DNA from: Basidiobolus meristosporus CBS 931.73
Taxonomy: Eukaryota; Basidiobolomycota; Basidiobolomycetes; Basidiobolales; Basidiobolaceae
Direction of reading: 5' to 3'
DNA length: 64,000 bases
Assembly: GCA_002104905.1 (NCBI GenBank)
Contig: MCFE01000155.1
Span: forward strand, 1-64,000
The translations under genes were made by a program, and so were the position numbers. Of the stretch, positions 10,325-21,441 are shown piece after piece (within the stretch, counting starts at the first letter, position 1; the number at the start of each line of letters is the position of its first letter). Below the pieces are notes generated by a model. It was not told where the DNA came from. It did not search any database and was given only the letters and a program-made list of their open reading frames with translations.

Positions 10325-13300
10325 TTAAGGTATAGTCCCCCGGTAAGGGTGGAGGAAATAAACTGCTCCCTCCTCCGGGGGGGGGGTAAATAAGCCCATC
10401 TCGCACCGCCATTGCAGGAGCACTAGGACATATCAGGTTCACCATCATATTCCTTCTGTAACTGATCACTGACAGCATCTGCTCTCAGTATGCAGTAGTC
10501 AAAACGCAGCGATAAAAGATGCTCGACTTCCTATGTTTAATAAAACACTCGGATACTAATACATGTGTGCTAACATCAAGATGTTTAGCGGCAGGAGGCA
10601 TGATTTGAGACTCAGGAAAAAATAATGGCATATGATAAATTACCAAAACAATTTCAAAAAATAAACATTCAGACACTTGTTGATTAGGATATGATATGAA
10701 ATAAACAAAGAAAGACGCTCATCCAGTAAAAGCCATCCCGGCCAAATCTCTACTAATTAACAAAGCTTCATACTGTGAGAAGAGCTTTGTAAAACTAATT
10801 ATAAGGATGTTACGAGAAATTTTCGAGGAAGTGATGTCCGAGGCTTGGAATCATGTGAACCAGTTTGAAAATTCTGAGAAATTACAGGGCTTCACTCAGC
10901 TAATATCTAATGAACTAAATCTTTAATTTGAACTTCGCTAATTTCTAAATTATGACTAGTCAACCTAATATATATGAACAATTTGGGTGTCAAACTGTAT
11001 AATTACAACAATAAGCCTACTCAAGCGATATTATGTAATGTGTGGGTGCAAGATTTAGCTTAAAGGTTGATATCAAAGGCCCAAGTAGGCGAGCTCATTT
11101 AAGGAGCTGCGTAAGTATGAGTTCTAGTGTTCACTAGGTAAGTATGGTGCATCACCCTCATTTCTTACGGCAGAAGACAAATAAATAGGGGTCAAGTGTA
11201 AATATTTAAAAGGTGGTAGCAGCAGCATGCTTGCTTCTTGGGGCGAGAAAATTGTATTCTAACTGTCGTTTACGTTTTGAGTTTCGAAATGAAAGTTACG
11301 TATTAATAATTTTTGTTGCGCAATGAGTGAAGCACAATTGCCAGAAACATAACTCCACGCACACATAGCTAAACATAGACATCAGCTTTAGACTCTAATA
11401 GACATGCTATCTTCCAAATATCCAATATGCTTATGAATAGAATATCGATCCCAGCAATAATCTGTTTAATTTATCTTTCCGTCGTAGCTTGATTTTTTGA
11501 ATGATACCGTGATCACTAGATCATTTAAAAAACTTACGAGTTAGACACCATATCTACGAAACGACCATCGGCAACATCTATCGTTTTAGTACTTCCCATC
11601 CCATCGCTAATCATCCGCAGTTTCTTCATAATATAGAGAGCGATATATTGTTTTTGAACAATGCGGTCACAGGTCAGTAAATATAAGTGAAGCTTAATTC
11701 ACAATAAGGAATATTTCACTTATGAGACCTATGTTCACGCCATACAATCAATTAGGCACAGTATATCTTCCGTCTTAGTGATACAATTCCGTCATCTTCA
11801 CCCAGCTTCCCCTAGGCGTGAAAGTATAAGTTGAAAGCTTTCAAGATTAGCATCAGGATAGTTCTAATTCTTCCTGTTAGTAATATACCCTGTATTGCTA
11901 CTGTGTATTCAAGGCCCTATTATATTACCGCAGGTACTCTAGTCTGTACCTCCGCCCATTCAGCTTATATGACGTAAAAAACAGTTTTTTACAATTTTGA
12001 TTTCTGGAGAGATTCAGATCAGATCCTGAAACATTTTTGAGAACGGTTTTACTCAATCAACTCGGGAAATTCCACATGATCGTATGTTTTCAATGGTGCA
12101 TCCAACAGTTTAATGGAGGAATAACATTATTTCAATGGTGTGTCACACAACGTTCGGATACGTGATCTTAACTTGATTGAAATGAGGTATCTATACTGGT
12201 GTTGGTAGACAGCTTTGTTTCAGCAGGGATGTTGGATAGAGTTATCATCATTATTATTATTGAATACATGGGCGGCAGTCACATGCTTAGGATTATGATA
12301 CAATCGAAAAGCCACACTGGTCAATCTTAATAGGTATTCAATCTCATGTTCTCCCAGTTTAGAATACAACTATGACTATTAAGGGACCTGAATCGATAAG
12401 TCGGATCAGGAAACAACATGTGCACGTTTCTCTCCTTGCCAAACCTTGCATTCACTTTAGCAACCAGTATTAATATACTGTATAGTAGACGCTGGCGTGA
12501 TGTTAAACTGTCGACATATGGGAGTGATCAGTCAAGGAATCTCACAAATCTATAAGCCATTATGATTTCAATCAATCACCGGCATCGTATACAGTCCGCT
12601 GACTTGACGTATCATCCGTGCATATCGAGCAACGCTCCCTATAGATCAACATACATACTCCATTCCGCAGAGTTTATTTCACATACTGTGTAATGCGGTC
12701 ATTCAGGCTATATTCAAAAATAAACCATGGTCACCACGGAAGCTGAACCTCGTTTGGTTGGGAATGAAAAAATTTACTGGGTTGTACTACATTCTGGTGC
12801 TTGACATGTTGCAGCAGTTGATTTTACCGATGGAAAAACACTTCTGGAATCGTAAGGAGGCAGCTGTTTTTCCGAAATCCGTGTTGAAGTTGACTGACTT
12901 CAATCAACGTTCGCTGACACGATTGAGCGGTGGTACAACCATGCGTCTGGTTTCGTGGGGACGAATGCGCACTAATTCTAACCGTCTCATAGTATAAGTA
13001 TAGTGAGCAAATAAAAGCTCAGGAGTGTTTCTTGAAGGGTCAACACTAGCAGGAAGCAGTTTAAAATTCAGATACTTGATTATCAGAACTCGGTCCTACT
13101 TAAACACATGTTCATGATACTAAAAGGGATGAAGGCCAACACATTATTAATTGGTGATCCGAACCAATATGATGCTCATGCTGTGAAGATCCCCAATCCC
13201 TGCGTAACACTAGTCTCCGCAGCTTTGTGGATAAAGCGAAATAATAGGTATTTGAGCTCTGATCGGAGCAATGTTCCAGTGGTGATGATTGCTATTTCAA

Positions 13301-13691
13301 ATAATAAGTAGTAGCTTCATATCGGTACTACATCTATTATGTCATTCCGTAGAGCGCTAAAATATATTTGATGGGCGGATTAACTTTTATTAGATTTTTC
13401 TTTGCCGCCACAGTGTTTACTAATTGTTCGCATATTTACCCAGCAGATCAGATGCTCATTTATATAAATGGGACCTGCAGTTTTATCCGTCCTGTCTATT
13501 TTAACAACACCCTTATCTGAAAACGGTATTCCTTCTCTTGGACTTTCAACTAGGCAGACCTTGTACATTATAGAGCTGTTGTCTGTATCTATCATCTTTT
13601 TTCAACTTTGGCTACACCACTTCCATAACTACTCTTACTATTGGCTTGTATATTTTTCAAGGATCCTTTCTTCTTTACTAGGGTCTTATAA
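10325..13691. other. AT-rich gene-poor region with a G10 tract
   Basis: A homopolymer of ten G at 10377-10386 closes a GC-rich patch (10336-10386) that stands out from the AT-rich surroundings. The rest has frequent stops on both strands. A 79-codon frame at 12758-12997 (+) and a 67-codon frame at 13108-13311 (+) have no recognisable features. The right end presumably holds the promoter of the F-box gene. Confidence 0.5.
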
Positions 13692-15224
13692 ATGGCTTTT
13701 GGACTCACCAAAACAAATCTTCCGCTTGAATGCTTACCGGATATCTTTCGCTGGCTAAAAAACGACTCTGCTACGCTTTACAATGTGTGCTTCGTGTCAC
13801 GAGGTTGGTCTACACTCGGTGTCACTTATTTGTACAAAGATCCCTGGAGCCTGGTTTCGCACGAGATCACCTGCAACCGACTTTCCAAACTCCGCATTGC
13901 ACTGCTTCTTCGGACTCACTTAAGCTGTGTTGATCTGTCAACTTTTGGTGCTGAGGAGCAAGTTCGAATATCGCAGATCCAGGCTATTTGTGTACCTCGC
14001 GTCGATTATCTCACAAAAATCTATTCGTTTCTGCACAAACTTGTTGTACAGTTTAGCGCGTCACTCGACGAGGAGTCCGCAAGTCACAATAACTTAACCC
14101 GTGACTATAAGCCGCTATATCCTTACCTTGACTTGGCACGGTCGGTCAATTTGGCAAGAATACAGGAATCCTTACGCTTTGTGAACGCTAATCCTAACCC
14201 ATTATGGTGCTACGACTACTCCGCGGAGGAGGCACTAGTCGACAAGAAAATCACTCAACATCTATGGGCAATTTTCCGAAACAAGAACCCAGGCACTATT
14301 CGCAAACTTGCCTGGAAAGGAATGGTCCCACTGAGGAGCGTGTTTCTCGATAATAAGGCTTTGTCAGATCTTCGGGACCTAGAACTACGGTGGATATATG
14401 ATCCCACCAGCTCACGAAGTGCAGAGGTTACTCATTTCAAGACTTTATTTGCCTCTTCACGCAAGCTTCAAAGAATCAGCCTCCATATTGACCCGTGGGT
14501 CGAAAAGATCGAGGATCGGGATATTGCAGATCTTGTATCTCTGCAAGACCCAGGCTCGCTAAAGTCCCTACACGTCAAAGGTACACACCATCCATTGGTC
14601 GAGACGATCGACGCCTTGTTATACCATCACCAGCACAGTCTTCGTGAACTTCATATCAGTGATTATTTTGCAAGCGAGGGAGGGCTTGAGAGGATTGGGG
14701 AGTTTAGCCAGCTGAAGTCCTTGAAATTCCACGATTGTCATCTAAGCGATCAGGAGTTTTCTGGTATAGTGGGTGCTTGTAAGAATCTCCGAGAGCTGCA
14801 TCTTTGCAAATTGCCCAATTTAAGTTGCTCGGTTGTACGACAAATTATTGAGACGGCCGGCTCCAATTTGCAAAAGCTGGTGATAAGTCAAATTGGCCAT
14901 GAGATCCTCGATGTGGAGACCGTCTATAGCCTTGTGCGTTTTGCGAAGAACCTGAGGCATCTGGACATCCAAAAAATGACATTTCCAGCGGCTGAAATGT
15001 GCCAGTTTATAGAGAGCACACCACAGTTAGAGTATGTTGCGCTCGGCGAGCCTATTGGCAATACACCTTCAAGTGGAGACTTAATCATCAAGTCCGTCAT
15101 GGGCAACTGCCCAAAATTAAGGTATCTAAATGCCTCCGAATTGATGATCACCGGAAAATCGCTGAAGGATTTAACCGAGCATCCTACTTTGAAGAATATC
15201 GCCCTTCCCATATTTGTCAGTTAA
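13692..15224 (+). CDS. F-box / leucine-rich-repeat protein
   Basis: F-box proteins recruit substrates to SCF (Skp1-Cullin-F-box) ubiquitin ligases; the leucine-rich repeats normally bind the substrate (family knowledge). This intronless 510-residue protein has an N-terminal F-box at about residues 10-45 (NLPLECLPDIFRWL, VCFVSRGW). From about residue 220 onward there are irregular LRRs of the form LxxLxLxxC/N, for example LKSLKFHDCHLSD, LRELHLCKLPNLS and LQKLVISQIGHE. The start ATG directly precedes the F-box, as is usual for the family. It lies upstream of the IQGAP gene in the same direction, separated by 1.1 kb. The substrate cannot be predicted. Confidence 0.8.
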   Translation: MAFGLTKTNLPLECLPDIFRWLKNDSATLYNVCFVSRGWSTLGVTYLYKDPWSLVSHEITCNRLSKLRIALLLRTHLSCVDLSTFGAEEQVRISQIQAICVPRVDYLTKIYSFLHKLVVQFSASLDEESASHNNLTRDYKPLYPYLDLARSVNLARIQESLRFVNANPNPLWCYDYSAEEALVDKKITQHLWAIFRNKNPGTIRKLAWKGMVPLRSVFLDNKALSDLRDLELRWIYDPTSSRSAEVTHFKTLFASSRKLQRISLHIDPWVEKIEDRDIADLVSLQDPGSLKSLHVKGTHHPLVETIDALLYHHQHSLRELHISDYFASEGGLERIGEFSQLKSLKFHDCHLSDQEFSGIVGACKNLRELHLCKLPNLSCSVVRQIIETAGSNLQKLVISQIGHEILDVETVYSLVRFAKNLRHLDIQKMTFPAAEMCQFIESTPQLEYVALGEPIGNTPSSGDLIIKSVMGNCPKLRYLNASELMITGKSLKDLTEHPTLKNIALPIFVS

Positions 15225-16359
15225 TTCAGCCTCGCTGTTCATACGGACCAAGGTCCATACCATGTTTATAGTGTACCCAAACCTGTTCTATAACTCCCCC
15301 AACAATTTAGTAAATACCGCTGTTTAACTATACAACGCTTGAGCTTTCGATGTAATACTATTGTCAGGTGTGACGAATCACAGGGAAGCGTGTATCGTTC
15401 TGCTCTCGACAGCCATATAGCTCCGGTTGAGAGCCAATATTTACTTATATGTAGCCATACTGTGGGATGATTGATAGTGTCTGAAGTGTTTATATACCTA
15501 AAATTAGCCTACTCAATCATTGTTTACAAGAAGGCTAAACCCTAATGGCTTTAGGACCTGGCGGGAATAAGGTTTGATTTAGACTAAACACCTGCCTAGG
15601 GACAGGTCAATTGGTATTGTTGCTCCGTGGGACAAATCAATCAGCAACAATCTTACCATTAGCACGCCTGGGTGGAATTTACTCTCATACTGCACACAAT
15701 TAGGTTCCATTTGGTGCTGGTACATCATTGGTCAGCTGAAATGAGCCATATTTGTTGTGTTCATTTTAAACTCAGTGGGATATGAGCAGTATTCAATTTG
15801 CCGGATTGCATCGGTATGCCTGAGACTGCTTCCATGCAAGGCAGAGGGGCAATCCAGCGTCGCTGCAGAGGCTCCCCTACATCGCCTTCCTTACTACCAG
15901 CATTCCTTAGCAAGCCGTAGCGTTTGCTATGTGGCCATTCATATGTTCGGTGCGCATGATCAGCTCTTCAAGGTGGGGGAATCAATTTGGTGGCTATTTG
16001 GGATGTTTTGATGTTGGCAGCTACGAATATATTAGGTTTATTGAATTGAATGATTTGTTTTTGGTGCCATCTGCTGAGCCAATCGTTCTCCATCACCCCT
16101 AATACAGCCAACCTAATCGTTGCCATAATGGAAAATACACTTCATCAATCCACATAGTTTTTTCAGCAGTGACGATATTTTCAACGTCACCTGCATATTT
16201 ATTGTAGACTTCTTACTCTCTTGCAGTCAAATATCCCCTACTGGATAGTCTTTGCAACCTTTTTCCTTTCTGTAAAATAGAGCTTAGAAAGCTTTGGTGC
16301 TTTTTCGCAAATATTTGTAGATATTTTCCGGAGTTTCTATACCTATCCTATGTTGTAGG
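15225..16359. other. Intergenic region upstream of the IQGAP gene
   Basis: No supported gene. It should hold the F-box gene terminator and the IQGAP promoter; the frame at 15757-16011 (+) has no domain signature. Confidence 0.5.
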
Positions 16360-19300
16360 ATGACTATTCAAACCACCAATCCTGGGACATTAATTCCTTC
16401 CGACCATGAAGACGTTGTTGGTAGGTTATCCACTCTTACACCTCATCTTGGTGACCATCCTAGTTGATTCTCATCGTATTTCCGTAGGTCTAAGGGGCAG
16501 AGTTAGGCTTCAAAAGAATCTAACCATCGACAGCGATTCTTTTCGAGCGCGCAGAAATGCCGCTTGGATAGAGATGGAGAGACGTAACCTCCAGGTATAC
16601 GAGTACTTATGCCATATCGGCGAAGCAAAGGAGTAAGCCACTATGCAAGCTTAACACGGAGTTCTCTTTGCTGAAGGTTTACTCTATAGGTGGATTGAGA
16701 CCTGCATCAAAGAGGAAATACCCCCTATCGACAAAATTGAAGAAGGCTTGCGGAATGGTATCATCATTGCTAAGCTAGCCCAAGCCTACGAGCCCGACTG
16801 TGTCAAGCGAATTTTTGATGTAAGGATGGTGTCGGATATGATATGCCGTAGATTTCTAACGCTTACCCTCGATGGCTTCATTATACAGGACCCGAAATTA
16901 CAATATAGACATTCCGATAATATCAATTTCTTTTTTGCCGCTATCAAGAAGATTGGCCTTCCAGAGGTACATTAAATGTGTGCATTGTTCTCCGGATAAT
17001 CACTGATACCGTTGCTCGGTAGAACTTCTATTTCGAGCTTACAGACCTATATGAAAAGAAGAATCTTCCTAAAGTGATATATTGTATACATGCACTAGGG
17101 TACTCATCCACATCCAAGGATTTCCCTACTGGACTTCATTAACCTGGTTCCTTTCAGTCATTTACTCTTTCAGCAAAGCCGTGGTCCAAGTATTAACGAT
17201 TTGATCGGCAAGCTGAATTTCTCGGGTACGCTTTCGTTACGTTCTAATACCGCTGATCCTGCTGCCACATGCTAATAATATTGCCATAGAGGAGCAGCTC
17301 CAAACCGCGAAGAAGGAGTTGGAGAGAACGGGAGTTTCTATGCCTGCTTTCAAGAACGTTGAGATTGCTTTGACCCAGGAGCTGCAAAAACTTGAGCCGC
17401 AACAAGCAGTCAAAGAAGGTGGGATATTTGCGGTATCTGTTAGTGGGTTGGTTTCATCCAGGATACTAATCTCGCCACCTATTGAACTATTTTAGAGAAA
17501 GCCACTTACTGGAAGACCCGGGAGTTGTCAGTGCAAAAATGCCAGGCTATTGCAAGAGGGTACTTGGCGCGACGCTCCTACAAAGTTCATAGGGCCACTT
17601 ACCATGAAAATACCCAGTTGACGATAAAGATCCAGTCGCAGGCTCGTGGAGTGATCGCACGAAAGCTTCTCTATAACAAGCTCAACTCCATCAAAACTGC
17701 TGAGCCTAGTATCGTAAAGGTAGATCGATGAACTTTCTCCTCTGCAAAGATCCATACTCATGATTCTCGACAGCTACAAAATTTGGCCAGAGGATATCTA
17801 GCACGAAAGCGTCAGAATGAACGGAAAGAGCACTACAAAGTTCATCAACGGGAGGTTACTCAGGCACAAGCGGTCGTTCGTGGGTATCTAACTCGACATC
17901 ACATCAGACAAGAGGACGCATATTATGAGCAGAACGAACATAAAATTGTGCTGGCGCAAGCTGTCGTTCGCGGTTATCTGACCCGTAATCACATAAAGCA
18001 GGATCAGTGCTATTATGAAGAAAGAAAGGCGGAAGTTGTCCACGCACAGGCCCTCACTCGCGGCTTCTTGGTCCGGAAACAATTGGAGAAACAACAGGCG
18101 CATTATAAAATCCACGAGGACAAGGTAGTGAAGGTACAGGCCCTCGTGCGAGGAGTTTTATCTCGCCAAAAAGTCCGAGAGGTGTTGGAGCACTACCATA
18201 TGGAAGAGGATAAAGTTGTCCAGATTCAAGCGCTGATCAGAGGCAATCTAGCTCGTAAACGTATGGCTGCGCTAAGAGACGACCCAGAGTTTGTTGCACA
18301 GCAGATGCTCAGGTTGCCAGCTCTAGATCGCAACATGATATCCCATCAGAACTCCCAGGATGTTTTGGAGCACTATGCAAATCATGAAGAAATGATGCAC
18401 CAAGGCCAAGCATTTGCCAAGGGTTATCTTTTAGAGCAAATGAAGCAGCAGGAGTTACAGCATTACCAGGAGCATGAGGAGCATATTGTTGAGGAACAGG
18501 CGCTTACGAAGGGATTCATAACGAAATATTTAAAGCCAGAGAAAGTGCAACACTATTCTGCCAATATTGACAAGGTCATCAAAGTGCAGAGCATTTTCCG
18601 AGCCAAGATGGCGAAGAAAGCCTATCATGAGCTAAGTAAGTTGAGCGATCTATCGTTCTGGCTCCTAAGGTTTATTTTTACTAATGTGATTGTTCGCCAA
18701 TTTGTAGCTTCCGAGGAAAATCCACCAGTTACAACGATGCGCAACTTCTTGCATTTGGTTGATGATAGTGAGAAAGACTTCCAAGAAGAGATGGGTGAGT
18801 GGCGCTTCATTCCAACTATGAAATCCCATCGTTCTAACAGTAGTCTCGACCGTATATAGATCTGGAAGTCCTCAGGCAAAGAGCAGTTTTGACTATTCGT
18901 GAAAACAACGAGCTGGAATCGCTGCTGAACGATCTGGATATTAAAATTGCTCTGCTGGTCAAAAATCGAATCTCGCTCGAAGAGGTTATCAAGGTATCTA
19001 GGCGCCAATACAAAGTGGTGGACGACTATCAATCGGCGCATGCCGCTTCATCGCTGAAAAGTTTGGACAAAGACAGTAGGCATCGATTGGAATGCTATCA
19101 GCACCTCTTCTACCTACTCCAAACCCAGCCGGTGTACCTTGCACGTCTACTCTTTGTAATGAACCAAAACATGATGGGCGATCATGCTAAGAAATTCGTG
19201 GAAACAGTTGTCCTTACCTTGTTCGGGTTTGCACAGAATGAAAGAGAGGAATACTTGCTCTTGAAGTTATTTAAAGCAGCCATTGAAGTGGAGATTTCGA

Positions 19301-21114
19301 ATGTCGCCAATGTTCAAGATTTCCTGCGAGGAAACCCAGTATTCATTAAGCTAGCTGTCCATTACAACCGTGGTGCCAAGGAGCGTAAATATCTCCGCGA
19401 ACTCCTCCAGCCACTTGTCAAGCAAATCATCGAAGACCCTACCATGGATCTGGAGACTGATCCCGTCTCGATATATAGGAAGTTGATCAGGGAAGAGGAG
19501 TCTAGAACCGGACAGCGCAGTGAAAGGCCATACGATGTTAGCCTGGACACTGCCCTGGACGATCTTGACACTCGAAACACACTGGTATCTCACCTGAAGC
19601 AACTGACTTCCATCACAACCCGCTTCGTCAATGAGATCCATTCGTCTTTGGATAGGATGCCTTACGGTATTAGATATATTGCTCGTGAACTGAGGGACGC
19701 ATTAATGCAGAAGCTTCCTCAGGAGCAGGAAAACAACGTCCTCAAAGTTGTCGGGCATTTGGTGTATTATCGTTACATCAACCCGGCCATCATTGCTCCG
19801 GATAGTTTCGATGTTATCGAGACACCGATCAACCCGATGCAACGAAAGAATCTTGCCGAGATCGCAAAGATGCTCAACCAAGTTTCTGTCGGAAAGCCCT
19901 TTTCCAACGAAAACATCGGCCTGAAACCTTTGGACAGCTTTATCAAATTCACTTCAGAGAGCTTCGCTCAATATTCTTATAATGTTACAGTGGTAGACGA
20001 CCCAGAAACATATTTCCAGATTGACGAATTCTTGGATCTGGCCAACCGCCAGAAGCCAGTCATTTACATCAATACAAGTGAGGTTTTCTCGGTTCACGCT
20101 CTGATCGAAGAGAATATTGACATTCTAGCCCCTGAGGGCGAGGATCCCTTGAGAGTCATTTTGGAAGACTTGGGGCGTGCTCCTGCGCTCAAGGATGTCA
20201 CTCGCGACAAGGAGCTGTCCCTCACCTTGTCCAATCGATTTGCTGATCTTGCTGATGACGAATCAGAGGTGAAGCAGTTGTTTGTCGAAACCAAGCGGTA
20301 TATCCTCTACATCATTCGTATACAATCGGGAAGAAACCTGTTGGAGATCCTTGAGAAGCCCGTGACTGCCAGGGAGTTGGCCAAGTACAGTGATATCATC
20401 TCCAAGGAAAAGGCCAAGAATACTATTGCCAAAGGAAGCCTCAACCTGGAAAGTATTGATTTCGCTCAGTTGAAGTTGGCTACTCTGGAGAATCTGACCG
20501 TGCTGGAAGAGTTCGGAAAGGTCGATTCCACCGATGGGTACCAAGCAGTGTTGAACAGCATAGCTACTGACATCCGGAATAAGCATCGTCGTCGTGTGCA
20601 ACGTCGACAGGAGTTGAGGCGTATTCGACAGACCTTGCTGAACTTGGCCGACAAGACCAACTATTTGGAAGAGCAAAAGCAAACATACCTCGATTACATC
20701 AACGCGTGCATGACACAGATCACACAAAAGAAAGGAAAGAAGGCCCGCGTCTTTCCTTTTACGCGACAATATTTCCACATCAAGGATCTCCAACGCTCTG
20801 GCAAGGTTCCCAAATTCGGATCCTACAAGTACACCGCGGAGCGGTTGCATCAGAAAGGAGTCCTTTTGGAAGTTCGCCAGTTTTCGCCCAAACAGTACGA
20901 CAAAATCAGTATCATCATATCGTCGGATGAGGCTGGGGTCTTCCAAGTTGTTGTTTCATTCATGGGGGCTCGCGTGGAAGAGTCGGAGGTTAGATTGGAT
21001 GAGTTGCTTCAATACCAGTTTAACAACGTCAACGTGATCAGTCTCTTCGACGACAATGTAAAGGTGAACGTTAATTTATTGATCTTCTTAGTTAACAAGA
21101 AATTCTACGTATAA
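16360..21114 (+). CDS. IQGAP / RasGAP-like cytokinesis scaffold (11 exons)
   Basis: IQGAPs (S. pombe Rng2, yeast Iqg1) link actin, calmodulin/myosin light chains and small GTPases at the division site. Exons: 16360-16420, 16488-16632, 16690-16819, 16889-16966, 17023-17099, 17158-17225, 17290-17418, 17496-17719, 17774-18635, 18708-18794, 18860-21114. The sum is 4116 nt, giving 1371 residues, close to Rng2 length. Domains: calponin-homology at about 40-170 (NAAWIEMERRNLQVYEYL, GLRNGIIIAKLAQ, KVIYCIHALGHLL); about 11 IQ-like repeats at 237-620 (core QAxxRGYLxR); GAP-related domain at about 715-1070 (FLRGNPVFIKLAVHYNRGAK, YYRYINPAIIAPDSF); RasGAP C-terminal domain at about 1205-1340. IQGAP GAP-related domains bind Cdc42/Rac but usually lack GAP activity. 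Ten introns of 54-77 bp are all GT-AG. Confidence 0.92.
17774..18635 (+). repeat. Tandem IQ modules within IQGAP exon 9
   Basis: This exon encodes successive units of about 30-36 residues, each with a Q-A-x-x-R-G-Y/F-L core followed by basic residues and a spacer containing a Tyr or His-Tyr. Neighbouring units are similar even at the DNA level; compare the segments starting near 17865 and 17955. This indicates fairly recent internal duplication. The last units (from about 18400) have lost the core arginine (RG becomes KG), so they may bind calmodulin-type ligands poorly. Confidence 0.8.
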
Positions 21115-21441
21115 TTAGTAATTAGTTTTGGCATCTATTCAATCTATCTTATCATCCTCAACCTTTACATTCCTTGTATTCTTATTTCTTGCTGGTTTTA
21201 TCTGGTGTAATAAAATGTTGAAAACATGCGTGGTTTGGAAAGGTTTTTACTTTCAGCACATGCATGGTGGGCCTGTGTTCTTCGAACATGAGAGGACCAG
21301 ACCATGATGCGCGGTAATTTCCAACATGTATAATAATGACAGGTATCGAGGGAAAGCATCTCAGACCAGAATGAACTCTAAACTCTAATTACAAAATAGT
21401 CATTCTACAGTCATCTCTAGGTAGGGGGAGCCAGCAAAAAT
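21115..21441. other. Short spacer between convergent IQGAP and kinase genes
   Basis: Contains both 3' ends. A GTAATAAAATG sequence at about 21207 could serve as an IQGAP polyadenylation signal. No gene is seen. Confidence 0.4.

Noticed and set aside
12727-13010. Frame from ATG 12727 with four in-frame stops resembling a gene inactivated by C-to-T mutation
   Set aside because: Every TGA and TAA is one C-to-T step from CGA or CAA, so the pattern carries no information, and about four stops in 80 codons is what chance gives. Another frame is open over part of the same DNA. No family similarity.
20263-20946. 227-codon minus-strand ORF inside IQGAP
   Set aside because: Antisense to the well-supported GAP-related domain; no independent domain or splice support.
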